Positions 30,519 to 38,240 of a stretch of 39,277 nt of DNA are shown one piece after another. Origin of the DNA: Paenibacillus sp. Soil787. Its GTDB lineage: Bacteria > Bacillota > Bacilli > Paenibacillales > NBRC-103111. The position numbers and the translations under genes were made by a program. The notes under the pieces are model-generated. The model was not told the origin of the DNA, did no database searches, and worked only from the letters and a program-made list of their open reading frames with translations. The DNA lies in NCBI RefSeq assembly GCF_001429545.1, contig NZ_LMSP01000009.1, positions 270-39,546 of the forward strand. Reading direction: 5' to 3'. Each line of letters starts with the position of its first letter. Position 1 is the stretch's first letter.

Positions 30519-31103
30519 ATGTGGTTTCAAAAAAAGAAAACGTCCCCGCCCAAAACGCAGCCAACTACAGCAACAGCTGATGCGAAAGTATCATCTCCAG
30601 CTAGAACTGAAGCTGGTTCTGGAGCTAAATCAGAAGCTAGATCCGAGGCTAGATCCGAGGCTAGATCAGAGGCTAGATCCGAAGCTAAATCCGAAGCTAG
30701 AACTGCAGCCATATCTCACGTTCATGATCAACATGTTCAGCAATTAGAACGGCGTCTTCGCAAATTGGAAGAAGAATTAGCTGATCTTACTGCCAAACAC
30801 CCGAAGATACATATAGATACCTTGCATATTCATCAACCCGTTTTAGAAAACTTAACCTTTCGGCTGGATCAACTCGATATCAAGGAACTGAGCGGTTCTT
30901 TGAATTTAGGCAACAATTTCGGTGCCAAGCCAAGTGAAAAAAGTGCACCGGTTGATGAAGCTTTTAAACGTGCTCAAGTGTCAAAAGAAAGTAAAGCCGC
31001 CGGCTCTCGTACAGCTGCTGAAGGTGTAGATGCTGCTTCACAAGCTGCTGCCGCTCCGAAAACAGAACGAACCTCGACCGGCTATAAATACACAAAATCA
31101 TAG
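30519..31103 (+). CDS. GerPC-like spore germination protein
   Basis: A 194-residue protein. After a low-complexity N-terminus with six (K/R)SEA repeats (about residues 37-60), a coiled coil (HVQQLERRLRKLEEELADL) leads into IDTLHIHQPVLENLTFRLDQ and LDIKELSGSLNLGNN, the layout of GerPC (coiled coil, then beta strands ending in a LNIG-like motif). The C-terminal 70 residues are Ala/Lys-rich and probably disordered. It lies between two GerPA/F-like genes, which supports the call. The ribosome site is weak (GGAAGAGCTGAG), so translational coupling to the upstream gene is likely. Confidence 0.65.
   Translation: MWFQKKKTSPPKTQPTTATADAKVSSPARTEAGSGAKSEARSEARSEARSEARSEAKSEARTAAISHVHDQHVQQLERRLRKLEEELADLTAKHPKIHIDTLHIHQPVLENLTFRLDQLDIKELSGSLNLGNNFGAKPSEKSAPVDEAFKRAQVSKESKAAGSRTAAEGVDAASQAAAAPKTERTSTGYKYTKS
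30627..30698 (+). repeat. 12-bp minisatellite in the GerPC-like gene
   Basis: Six tandem units of the form AGATCCGAGGCT with one- or two-base variants encode (R/K)SEA repeats. The unit preserves the frame. Confidence 0.9.
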
Positions 31104-31119
31104 AGAGAGGTGATATAAG

Positions 31120-31467
31120 GTGTCCTCCTTCATGTCCCCAACGTTCATTATCGGCTCAATCCGCATCGGATCGGTACAAAGCGCGTCCTGCCTCAATATG
31201 GGCAATAATTGGCCGACCGATTTTCAAAGCAATCAGAAAACGGTCCAGGGCTTTGGCGCTGTCGAAGGCGACAACAATCAGTTAGTCGGAACTCGTTCTA
31301 TGCTGAGCGACTCCGATTTTCTTGATATGCTCAATATCGGCGATAACGAAACGCCCGATTGGCTGCAGGACATGATTACTAGCCAAGCTCAGGCATCCGG
31401 CTACACCCCTGCTCCCGCCAGCCCGCAGGCGGAACATACGACAAATGCTCCGCAAACTGCTGATTGA
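31120..31467 (+). CDS. GerPE/GerPF-like spore protein
   Basis: A 115-residue product with GSIRIGSVQSASCLNMGNNW, then KTVQGFGAVEGDNNQLVGT and SDSDFLDML, the same motif order as the other small proteins of this cluster. A disordered Pro/Ala/Thr tail follows. It starts at GTG after AGAGG and ends inside the left arm of a terminator hairpin. It is the third gene of the plus-strand group and presumably co-expressed in the mother cell. I cannot say which GerP protein it replaces. Confidence 0.6.
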   Translation: MSSFMSPTFIIGSIRIGSVQSASCLNMGNNWPTDFQSNQKTVQGFGAVEGDNNQLVGTRSMLSDSDFLDMLNIGDNETPDWLQDMITSQAQASGYTPAPASPQAEHTTNAPQTAD

Positions 31468-31492
31468 AGCAGCTGCGGAGCATTCTTTTTTT
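31444..31492 (+). terminator. Intrinsic terminator overlapping the gene end
   Basis: AATGCTCCGCA (31444-31454) and TGCGGAGCATT (31474-31484) pair perfectly, with an inner CTGCT/AGCAG stem, followed by C and T7. The stop codon of the plus-strand gene lies in the loop side. Confidence 0.9.
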
Positions 31493-31760
31493 ATACACGG
31501 CCGATGATCAAGTCCCCTTTGGTATAAGGTGCATCGATGATGTCATTATCGTAAACCGTGTTGATATTATAAAGCACATAATTATGATCACCGTCTATTT
31601 CTCCAAGGCCGTTGTTCGTTTTCCCGCTTGTAGACCAATTCACTTGTGTATTTGTGCCAATAAAAATACCGGATGCATCGGATATGGAATTAACATGGAT
31701 AGAATCAAATTCAATGAGCGGCGGCTCTAGCGGGCACGGTAATTTCAGCACGACATTCAC
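31491..31760 (-). CDS. GerPA/GerPF-like small protein
   Basis: An 89-residue product, convergent with the preceding group. It contains IEFDSIHVNSISDASGIFIG, then KTNNGLGEIDGDHNYVL and YDNDIIDAPYTKGD, closely paralleling the genes at 30292 and 31772. It begins at GTG, but the start is uncertain because the ribosome site is poor. It follows the next gene by 11 bp on the minus strand. Family membership is by shared pattern. Confidence 0.6.
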   Translation of the reverse strand: MNVVLKLPCPLEPPLIEFDSIHVNSISDASGIFIGTNTQVNWSTSGKTNNGLGEIDGDHNYVLYNINTVYDNDIIDAPYTKGDLIIGRV

Positions 31761-31771
31761 CCACCATTCAA

Positions 31772-32014
31772 CTATGCCTGATTAGTAACAGCTGGTTTAA
31801 AGTCCTGATCATTAATTGGTGCATCAATAAAGTCGTTGTCATAGATGAAATTAACAATATTGGCGGAGACGGCATTTCCGATCCATTGACCGGTCCCGTA
31901 ATTGTTCTTGCTGTGTGAATCCCAGCTGGATTGCGCATTCTCACCGATCCCGACGGTGGCATTCGTATTTTGACTGTTTATATTAATCATGTTAAAAACG
32001 ATGGAACTCGGCAC
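31772..32014 (-). CDS. GerPF-like spore germination protein
   Basis: An 80-residue protein. Start chosen at the GTG at 32014: GGGAG lies 8 nt upstream and the product then begins MPSSIVFNMININSQ, like the MPxIVG start of GerPF. A longer in-frame reading from 32053 has no ribosome site. The body has VGIGENAQSSWDSHSKNNYG and ends IYDNDFIDAPINDQDF, the acidic end typical of the group. It is the first gene of a two-gene minus-strand unit. Confidence 0.65.
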   Translation of the reverse strand: MPSSIVFNMININSQNTNATVGIGENAQSSWDSHSKNNYGTGQWIGNAVSANIVNFIYDNDFIDAPINDQDFKPAVTNQA

Positions 32015-32400
32015 ACTGCTCACTCCCTGTATTTGGATAACTACCAGCTTCATTGCCCAGCTTGAGGGACTTGGGCCGGAGACTTGTATGTTAGCCTATT
32101 CATCCAGAGCCGGATTGGTGCCATAAACTTTAAGCTCTCTTGCAATCATAACTAGCTTTGCGAGTGTAACTACTCCGCGTTGACCACGCGATTATTGCAG
32201 AAGATTCATTCAGTATCCCTCCTCCCAACAGGAAGGCATGACTTCAAAATTCGATATTAGAGTCATATACAAAATTTCGTGCAGGTAGATGGGCTAAGGT
32301 GGTAAGCAATGTTGTAGTTTCTATAACAATTCACTCTCCTAAAAGCTATTTTTCATGATGAAGTTGCAGTTTGTACATCATTTTTAGTCGATTTGTTGCG
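32015..32400. other. Intergenic stretch, no gene recognised
   Basis: Should hold the promoter of the minus-strand GerP-like pair. I could not assign a mother-cell sigma promoter with confidence, and I see no reading frame with both a ribosome site and protein-like composition. Confidence 0.45.
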
Positions 32401-32423
32401 AAATGGCTTTTTTAGGGCCTAAT

Positions 32424-32494
32424 TGTTGTGCATTATGCAACACCGAAGGGAGAAATGCTGGATTTAGAGAACATTTGTTGCACATTCTACAACA
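32424..32494. repeat. Two GTTG/CAAC palindromes
   Basis: TGTTGTGCATTATGCAACA (32424-32442) and TGTTGCACATTCTACAACA (32476-32494) are related imperfect palindromes 52 bp apart, each with outer arms TGTTG/CAACA. No T-run follows. Confidence 0.7.
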
Positions 32495-32662
32495 GCGTTC
32501 AACCGAGAATAGGATTAGATTCAACAAGCAACCTCAAATATGTATTTATGACGATGGTTTCCGATTTAAGCCTCTTCAATGGTAAACGAGATTATCTGAA
32601 CGGCCCACAATTACTGCGAAAGTGCAGGTATTTTTGCTAAAATCATTTAAAAAAAGGAAAAG

Positions 32663-32788
32663 CCTGCTATTCTGCAGGAATTTTAGCTTTTCCTTCCTGA
32701 AATCAAAAAAAGACCGCAAAAGCCTGCACTATTGCAGGAATGTACGAACAGGAGCTATTCGTAAGAAAAAAGCCTGCATTATTGCAGT
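32663..32788. repeat. Array of three CCTGC/GCAGG palindromes
   Basis: CCTGCTATTCTGCAGG (32663-32678), CCTGCACTATTGCAGG (32723-32738) and CCTGCATTATTGCAGT (32773-32788) are hairpins with 5-6 bp arms, 60 and 50 bp apart. Each is preceded by AAAAAG- or AAAAG-like sequence. The first also has an outer GGAAAAGC/GCTTTTCC stem. Confidence 0.85.
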
Positions 32789-32846
32789 ATCACAACCACA
32801 GTTACTTCTTCTCCTTAAGCTCGCACAAACCAAAACATACAAATCT

Positions 32847-32882
32847 AAAAAAAAGAACCCTTTCCCCATTCGGGAAAGAGTC
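32847..32882 (-). terminator. Terminator of the Gly/Tyr-rich protein gene
   Basis: On the minus strand ACTCTTTCCC, a 4-nt loop and GGGGAAAGGGT are followed by TC and T8. Confidence 0.9.
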
Positions 32883-32887
32883 CTCCT

Positions 32888-33187
32888 TTACCAGAAGAAT
32901 CCTGGACCGCCGAAGCCGCCATAAGGATAACCGCCATAACCAAAGCCAGGGCCGTATCCGAATCCACCATAAGCATAAGGTGCTGTACCAATTGCTAACA
33001 GATCAAACAAAACCAATGGAATAATGGCTTTTACTTGAACCTTTTTGCCTTTTTGTGGAGCAACAATCAACGTGTTACCGCTAATCCGCACCAATTTACC
33101 AGTTACTTGAGTTCCGTCTTTCTTAAGAGCCACGATATTTTTTCCGACCAATTTCCGAACGTCGTCTTTACGAATTTTGGATGCCAC
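32888..33187 (-). CDS. Small SH3-like protein with Gly/Tyr-rich tail
   Basis: A 99-residue product. The first 60 residues look like a small beta-barrel (VRKLVGKNIVALKKDGTQVT, GKLVRISGNTLIVAP, KKVQVKAIIP), followed by a hydrophobic bridge and a tail of GYGP, GYGG and GGFG repeats ending in FFW. Gly/Tyr-rich tails are common in spore-coat proteins of Bacillales, so a coat role is possible but unproven. GGAGGTGG lies 6 nt before the GTG start. It is a single-gene unit with a strong terminator. Confidence 0.75.
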   Translation of the reverse strand: MASKIRKDDVRKLVGKNIVALKKDGTQVTGKLVRISGNTLIVAPQKGKKVQVKAIIPLVLFDLLAIGTAPYAYGGFGYGPGFGYGGYPYGGFGGPGFFW

Positions 33188-33380
33188 GAACGTCCACCTC
33201 CTTCAGCCAACAGTGATACATTACTCTACAGTGTACGGTTGTTTAGGTAACATCGCTTGGATAGCTGTCCATTCTCCTGTAAAAATACGCGGTTGCCCTC
33301 TCTTCTTATCTACGCAAAAAAAATTGCCGCATCTCCAGCCCTAAGGCCAAGATAACGACAATTTTATGGATAAAAAGTGC

Positions 33381-33605
33381 TTATGCTTTACGAATCTTAC
33401 CAAGCTCTGTGGTAATCGCATCAATTTCGCTAATGCTGAAATTATTTTTGCTGACGACCAAGTCGTACAAGTCCTTCAAATCCTCATATACTTCTTGCTT
33501 GACGTTCGAGGCTTTAATCGACCCACCGGTAGCCATGCGAAGCTTTCTCTTAATTTCTTCAAACATATATTCCACGTTTTCTTCCGACCAAATGTTCAAA
33601 TCCAT
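33381..33605 (-). CDS. DUF1128 (UPF0435, YfkK-like) protein
   Basis: A 74-residue, probably all-helical soluble protein of unknown function. The pattern VEYMFEEIKRKLRMATGG, then LKDLYDLVVSKNNFSISEID and AITTELGKIRK at the end fits the YfkK family of Bacillales. AGGAAGG precedes the ATG at a long spacing. It lies between the Gly/Tyr-rich gene and a TetR gene, all on the minus strand but with gaps above 100 bp. Confidence 0.75.
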   Translation of the reverse strand: MDLNIWSEENVEYMFEEIKRKLRMATGGSIKASNVKQEVYEDLKDLYDLVVSKNNFSISEIDAITTELGKIRKA

Positions 33606-33717
33606 AGATTTATGTTCTTCCTTCCTCTAAGCGCGTGTGCCACATTAAGGAGCAAGCTCCCCTTCTGTTATTCTAAAGCACTTATCGGATGTTGTAAAAT
33701 GAAATCCACTTACTGAT

Positions 33718-34359
33718 CTATGCAGATTCTGTATTGACGAGTGTCACAAGCGGACGCTGTTGTTCATAGGAATCTAAATCTAAGCTGACACAGATGAGAC
33801 GGATATGCTCTTCAGCCAGTTTCCGCGTATCCTCATAGGATTGTTTAAACTGAATACAATACGAAATTAGGCCATGTAAGGACATAAACAAATTCCACGG
33901 AAGTGTAAACTTCCTGCTCTCGGCTCCCGGTTGGTCTGCCACCACTTGACGGATGACAATAGCAAACATTTCCAAGGATTGGGCTTGCTCGGTACGCGAA
34001 TATTGCTGCAGTTCTGGCTCGTTAATCATGAACATCATTTCGTAATGATGTGGATTGTTCAAACCAAATCGCACGAACTCCATCATCAACTTTTGAAGCA
34101 GATTCACGCTAAACCCTTGCTCTCGAACAATCATTTCCCGCTGACGCTGTACTAATTCGGAGAAATCTTCCTTAATTAACGCATAAAACAGTTCAGCTTT
34201 CTCATTAAAATGGTAATATAACGCACCATGGCTGTACCCCATTGCTTTTGCGATGCTGCGCATCGTTAAAGCGCGATAGCCAAAAGTAGCGAATAATTCC
34301 CGCGCTTCCGCAAGTATTCGTTCTCTGCTAAGCTCTTGCGCGACTGCTTTCCTAGCCAT
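33718..34359 (-). CDS. TetR-family transcriptional regulator
   Basis: A 213-residue repressor-type protein. The N-terminal HTH is canonical: ERILAEARELFATFGYRALT, then MRSIAKAMGYSHGALYYHFN and EKAELFYALI. The helical C-terminal ligand domain includes FSVNLLQKLMMEFVRFGLNN and WNLFMSLHGLISYCIQF. No adjacent transporter or enzyme suggests the ligand. The divergent or regulated partner is not evident, since all close neighbours lie on the same strand. Confidence 0.93.
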   Translation of the reverse strand: MARKAVAQELSRERILAEARELFATFGYRALTMRSIAKAMGYSHGALYYHFNEKAELFYALIKEDFSELVQRQREMIVREQGFSVNLLQKLMMEFVRFGLNNPHHYEMMFMINEPELQQYSRTEQAQSLEMFAIVIRQVVADQPGAESRKFTLPWNLFMSLHGLISYCIQFKQSYEDTRKLAEEHIRLICVSLDLDSYEQQRPLVTLVNTESA

Positions 34360-34420
34360 TCCTATCCCTCCGCATCCTTAGCTTCTATGAAATTAGTTGT
34401 GCCTTGTAGCCCGAGCCTGC

Positions 34421-35062
34421 CTATTCCGGCAAGCTCTTATGAACCATGTATTCGTTCTCTCCTGCGATAACAACGCCTTGACCTTGTGTAAAATCTGTTG
34501 CCCAGTTGATAAATGCTTCCGCTGCCGCAGCCAAAGGATAACATGCCGCAGTCACTTTATCCGTAAACTGAATGTCCCCTAGGAGCATCCCCTGACTTCT
34601 TAGCTCGTTCTCGAGTTTGCCATACCACGTATAATCCACCTCAATCAGCACTTGCTGATGATTGACTTTATAAATTGGCTGTCCTGCTTCAATGCCTACC
34701 ACGGCTCCATCCGTATAAGCCCGAATGAGTCCGCCCGCGCCAAGCATAATGCCGCCGAAATAACGGGTAACGACAACAACGATATTCTTAAGTCCTTGAT
34801 GCTTAATCACTTCCAGAATCGGCTTTCCTGCTGTACCACTCGGTTCCCCGTCATCAGATTGCTTCTGAATTTGATCCCTTTCTCCGATGACATAAGCACT
34901 GCAGTTATGGGTTGCCGACCTGTGTTCCTTCTTGATAGCTTCAATAAATAGGGTAGCTTCTTCTTCTGACTCTACCGGTTTGGCATGACCGATGAAACGC
35001 GACTTCTTGATGATGATTTCCGACGATCCGTACGATTGGATAGTTTTGAAATGTGCTAGCAT
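34421..35062 (-). CDS. YigZ/IMPACT-family protein (YvyE-like)
   Basis: A 213-residue protein of the YigZ family, related to the eukaryotic IMPACT regulator. An N-terminal UPF0029 domain has KKSRFIGHAKPVESEEEA, HNCSAYVIG, DDGEPSGTAGKPILEVI and VVTRYFGGIMLGAGGLIRAY; a C-terminal DUF1949 domain follows. Cellular role is uncertain. I use the ATG at 35062, with AAAGG about 7 nt upstream, because the product then begins like other family members. The longer reading to 35116 adds 18 unmatched residues. Confidence 0.9.
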   Translation of the reverse strand: MLAHFKTIQSYGSSEIIIKKSRFIGHAKPVESEEEATLFIEAIKKEHRSATHNCSAYVIGERDQIQKQSDDGEPSGTAGKPILEVIKHQGLKNIVVVVTRYFGGIMLGAGGLIRAYTDGAVVGIEAGQPIYKVNHQQVLIEVDYTWYGKLENELRSQGMLLGDIQFTDKVTAACYPLAAAAEAFINWATDFTQGQGVVIAGENEYMVHKSLPE

Positions 35063-35172
35063 AGCCGACCTTTCTTGGTAGAAGGAATCATCTGTTTCAT
35101 TATATTCTACACACATCCTTTGACTTCGACAATATAGAAAGAAAATTTACCACATAAATAATGGAAATTATC

Positions 35173-35214
35173 CATGGAAAAAACGACCAATCCGATAGGA
35201 TTGATCGTTTTTCT
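35173..35214. terminator. Terminator of pgi
   Basis: AAAACGACCAATCC and GGATTGATCGTTTT pair around GATA, with A- and T-runs on the two sides, so both strands could use it. Confidence 0.85.
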
Positions 35215-35230
35215 GTCTGACATACATGAA

Positions 35231-36586
35231 TTAGTTCTGCAAGCGTGCTTCCAGCTCGGCTTTTTCCTTCTCATAACCCGGTTTGCCTAAGAGGGCAAAC
35301 ATGTTCTTTTTATAAGCTTCAACACCTGGTTGGTCAAAAGGATTCACACCCATCAGGTAACCGCTGATACCGCATGCTTTTTCGAAGAAATACACCATAT
35401 ATCCGAAGGAGTAAGGCGTCATATCTGGCAGCGTTACGATCAGGTTCGGTACGTTACCGTCCGTGTGAGCAAGCATCGTACCTTGGAAAGCTTTCTTATT
35501 CACGAAATCCATCGTTTTCCCGCTCAGGAAGTTGAGTCCGTCCAAATCGTCAGGATCCGTGCCAATTGTAATATGATCAGCCACTTGATCCACTTGAATG
35601 ACTGTTTCAAACAGAATCCGGTTGCCATCTTGAACGAACTGACCCATGGAGTGCAGATCCGTCGAGAAGTCTACCGATGCTGGATAAATACCTTTGTAAT
35701 CTTTGCCTTCGCTTTCACCGAACAGCTGCTTCCACCATTCCGATACGAAATGCAGGGAAGGCTCGTAATTGACGAGAATTTCGATCGTTTTCCCTTTGCG
35801 GTAGAGCGAATTTCGAACAGCAGCATATTGATAAGCCTGATTCTCACTCAATTTCGGATTAGAGAATTCATGCTGCGCATCCGCCGCGCCTTTCATAATC
35901 GCTTCCACATCAATGCCTGCTGCCGCGATTGGCAATAAACCAACAGCTGTTAGTACCGAATAACGTCCGCCTACATCATCTGGAATGACAAAAGTTTCGT
36001 AGCCTTCTGCTGTTGCGAGTGTTTTGAGAGCACCCTTCTCTTGATCCGTTGTAGCGTAGATACGTTTGCGCGCAGCTTCTTTGCCATATTTCTTCTCTAA
36101 CAATTCACGGAAAATACGGAAAGCAATCGCTGGCTCTGTTGTCGTACCGGACTTCGAGATCACATTCACAGAGAAATCTTTGCCTTCAAGCAGTTGAAGC
36201 AAATGCGTAACATAGGTAGAGCTGATGTTATTTCCCACGAAATAAATCTCAGGCGTCTTACGTTTATCTTTTGGCAAAATATTATAGAAAGAATGAGACA
36301 ACATTTCCAGCGCCGCGCGCGCGCCTAAATAGGAACCACCGATACCGATAACAACTAACGCTTCGGAGTCGGATTGAATTTGTTTAGCGGAAGCCTGAAT
36401 ACGAGCAAACTCTTCACGATTATAATTCTCAGGAAGATCAACCCATCCTAAATAATCGGAACCTGCACCCGTTTTGTTATGCAGCTGTTCATGTGCAAGC
36501 TCTACTTGAGCCGCCAAATAATCAACCTCATGCTGGGATAAAAAGGATAGTGCTTTACTGTAATCAAATTGTAGTTTCTTACTCAC
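35231..36586 (-). CDS. pgi: Glucose-6-phosphate isomerase
   Basis: Interconverts glucose 6-phosphate and fructose 6-phosphate in glycolysis. The 451-residue product has the length of the Bacillus enzyme and its signatures: FDYSKALSF near the start, [49 protein letters not shown], and [19 protein letters not shown]. The start is set at the GTG at 36586, because GGAGG lies 8 nt upstream; the ATG at 36601 overlaps that site. It sits next to, but divergent from, the PilZ-fused dehydrogenase. Confidence 0.97.
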   Translation of the reverse strand: MSKKLQFDYSKALSFLSQHEVDYLAAQVELAHEQLHNKTGAGSDYLGWVDLPENYNREEFARIQASAKQIQSDSEALVVIGIGGSYLGARAALEMLSHSFYNILPKDKRKTPEIYFVGNNISSTYVTHLLQLLEGKDFSVNVISKSGTTTEPAIAFRIFRELLEKKYGKEAARKRIYATTDQEKGALKTLATAEGYETFVIPDDVGGRYSVLTAVGLLPIAAAGIDVEAIMKGAADAQHEFSNPKLSENQAYQYAAVRNSLYRKGKTIEILVNYEPSLHFVSEWWKQLFGESEGKDYKGIYPASVDFSTDLHSMGQFVQDGNRILFETVIQVDQVADHITIGTDPDDLDGLNFLSGKTMDFVNKKAFQGTMLAHTDGNVPNLIVTLPDMTPYSFGYMVYFFEKACGISGYLMGVNPFDQPGVEAYKKNMFALLGKPGYEKEKAELEARLQN

Positions 36587-36743
36587 TATGATCGCCTCCA
36601 TCTCTATTTTTTTCCTTTTCTTAGCATACTTATTTGCCTGTCCAAAAGCAAGTAAGCGATCCTATATTGAATGATATTGGAGCGATGAGGGATCGCGTAA
36701 GCGGAGAGACTTTGGTCTCCGAACAAAGATCCCTATAAAGTAA

Positions 36744-36772
36744 TTCACAGGTTATAATTGCCATGATAAAAT
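36744..36772 (+). promoter_or_regulatory. Promoter of the dehydrogenase-PilZ gene
   Basis: TTCACA (36744-36749), 17 bp and TAAAAT (36767-36772) preceded by TGA, giving an extended -10 (TGnTAAAAT). It ends about 20 bp before the start codon, so the leader is very short. Confidence 0.65.
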
Positions 36773-36792
36773 GATTCTAGAGGTGAAGGATC

Positions 36793-38076
36793 ATGAAACG
36801 TATCGGCTTTATTGGACTTGGCACTATGGGCAAACCCATGGCTGCTAACCTTATACAAAAAGGTTTTATGGTAACCGTATATAATCGGACTGCTGAAAAA
36901 GCGGACGAGCTGGCCCATCTTGGTGCCGAAGTGGGTTTGACGCCTGCTGAAGTAGCTCGCAGTTCGGATGTTTTAATTACAATGCTTAGCAATGACGCTT
37001 CACTGTTAGAAACGTTCTACAGTGAGCAGGGCATTCTGAGTGGCATTCATCCCGCTCTGACGATTATTGACTCCAGTACCGTAGCCCCGCAAACAAGTCA
37101 AAAGCTGGCTGAGGAGCTCGCGGCACATTTCGTCGACTTCCTCGACGCGCCTGTCACAGGCAGTAAACCTGCTGCCGAAGCAGGCACGCTTACTTTCATG
37201 GTCGGCGGCAGCCAAGAAGTGTTCGACGAGCATCAAGATGTATTCCTCGCACTTGGCAGCAAAGCACTTTACCTCGGGCCGAGCGGCTCCGGTTCGTACG
37301 CCAAGCTTGCCCACAACACGATGGTGGGCATTAATTTAGCCGGCTTAGCCGAAGGCTTATCGATTGCAACTAAAGCAGGGGTGAACCCTGCTCAATTCTT
37401 AGAGATTGTTCGCTCCGGCGGAGCAAACAGCAAAATGGTTGAACTGAAAGGCGATAAGATTATCGATCGCGATTTCAGCAACCAATTCTCCCTGAAGCTG
37501 ATGCTGAAGGATCTGCAGCTTGCGCAGGAAATTACGGGCAAGTTCCAACTGCCGACTCCCATGCTGCAGTCAGCTGCTAACTTATTCCAAATCGGCCTAA
37601 GCAAAGGCCTGGGTGAAGAAGATTTGAGCTCCGTCATTCAGTGTTACGAAGAATGGATGGGGCAGCAAGTCGTTCGACCTAGCGAGCCTGTCGTTGCTAC
37701 AGAGAAGCCGGCTTCACCGCTTTCTGGCCGCGAACGCCGCCGGAACACGCGCGTGAAGCTGGACATTAGCCTGAAGCTGTCCATTTACCAATGGGAGCAG
37801 GAAGGTTCCTTCTCCGGCCAAAACATCGACGGCACCCTCTTCGACTTGTCCGAGAGCGGACTGCAGATCACATCTGCCGCCCCACTTGCGCCGGACATGT
37901 TCATCGTCATCCACTTCCCGCAGGAAGCGGAGCTCCCGCCCATCACCGCTCGCGTGATTCGCATCGAGCCTGACGGCCGCAGCTTCCGTTATGGCTGCAT
38001 GCTGTCAGCTTTGCCGCCTTATGTACGGATCAAGCTGGAGCAGTATATTGAGGATCATATTGCTTATGCGATGTAG
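36793..38076 (+). CDS. Beta-hydroxyacid dehydrogenase (HIBADH family) fused to a C-terminal PilZ domain
   Basis: A 427-residue two-domain protein. Residues 1-290 are a complete 3-hydroxyisobutyrate dehydrogenase-type enzyme: NAD(P) loop GFIGLGTMGKPMAANL, substrate loop DAPVTGSKPAAEAGTL, catalytic Lys171 with Asn175 in YAKLAHN, and Lys239 in LMLKDLQLA. A roughly 20-residue Pro/Glu linker (290-312) joins it to a PilZ domain (313-420) with the c-di-GMP motifs R316-x3-R320 (RRNTR) and D351-x-S-x2-G356 (DLSESG). The reading frame is unbroken and both parts look intact. I know of no characterised enzyme with this architecture. Allosteric control by c-di-GMP is inferred. The substrate could be 3-hydroxyisobutyrate, tartronate semialdehyde or a similar acid. 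GAGGTGA precedes the ATG. Confidence 0.93.
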   Translation: MKRIGFIGLGTMGKPMAANLIQKGFMVTVYNRTAEKADELAHLGAEVGLTPAEVARSSDVLITMLSNDASLLETFYSEQGILSGIHPALTIIDSSTVAPQTSQKLAEELAAHFVDFLDAPVTGSKPAAEAGTLTFMVGGSQEVFDEHQDVFLALGSKALYLGPSGSGSYAKLAHNTMVGINLAGLAEGLSIATKAGVNPAQFLEIVRSGGANSKMVELKGDKIIDRDFSNQFSLKLMLKDLQLAQEITGKFQLPTPMLQSAANLFQIGLSKGLGEEDLSSVIQCYEEWMGQQVVRPSEPVVATEKPASPLSGRERRRNTRVKLDISLKLSIYQWEQEGSFSGQNIDGTLFDLSESGLQITSAAPLAPDMFIVIHFPQEAELPPITARVIRIEPDGRSFRYGCMLSALPPYVRIKLEQYIEDHIAYAM

Positions 38077-38098
38077 GAGAACCTTTTAAAAGAAACCC

Positions 38099-38164
38099 TT
38101 AGAGAAATAGTGATTATTCATTAAAGAAATAGTGATGATACATTAAAGCAATAGTGATATAGGT
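38099..38164. repeat. Three 22-bp direct repeats
   Basis: Copies start at 38099, 38121 and 38143 and share TTAAAGAAATAGTGAT with few changes. They lie between the stop codon of the dehydrogenase-PilZ gene and its terminator, so they would be transcribed in its 3' untranslated region. Confidence 0.85.
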
Positions 38165-38182
38165 TTACGCGACGCGTGAAGA

Positions 38183-38226
38183 ACATGCCGTCTTTCCCTT
38201 TTGGGAGAGGCGGTGTTTTTATTTTG
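38183..38226 (+). terminator. Terminator of the dehydrogenase-PilZ gene
   Basis: CCGTCTTTCCC and GGGAGAGGCGG pair with G-T wobbles around TTTT, followed by TGT and TTTTTATTTT. Confidence 0.8.
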
Positions 38227-38240
38227 CAGGGGAGGTGTTG

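Noticed and set aside
35330..35938. Plus-strand frame of 202 codons inside pgi
   Set aside because: Antisense to highly conserved Pgi sequence, no ribosome site.
36690..36716. CGGAGA/TCTCCG hairpin upstream of the dehydrogenase-PilZ gene as riboswitch or terminator
   Set aside because: Stem of only 6 bp, no T-run, and it lies upstream of the predicted promoter; no known riboswitch core was recognised.
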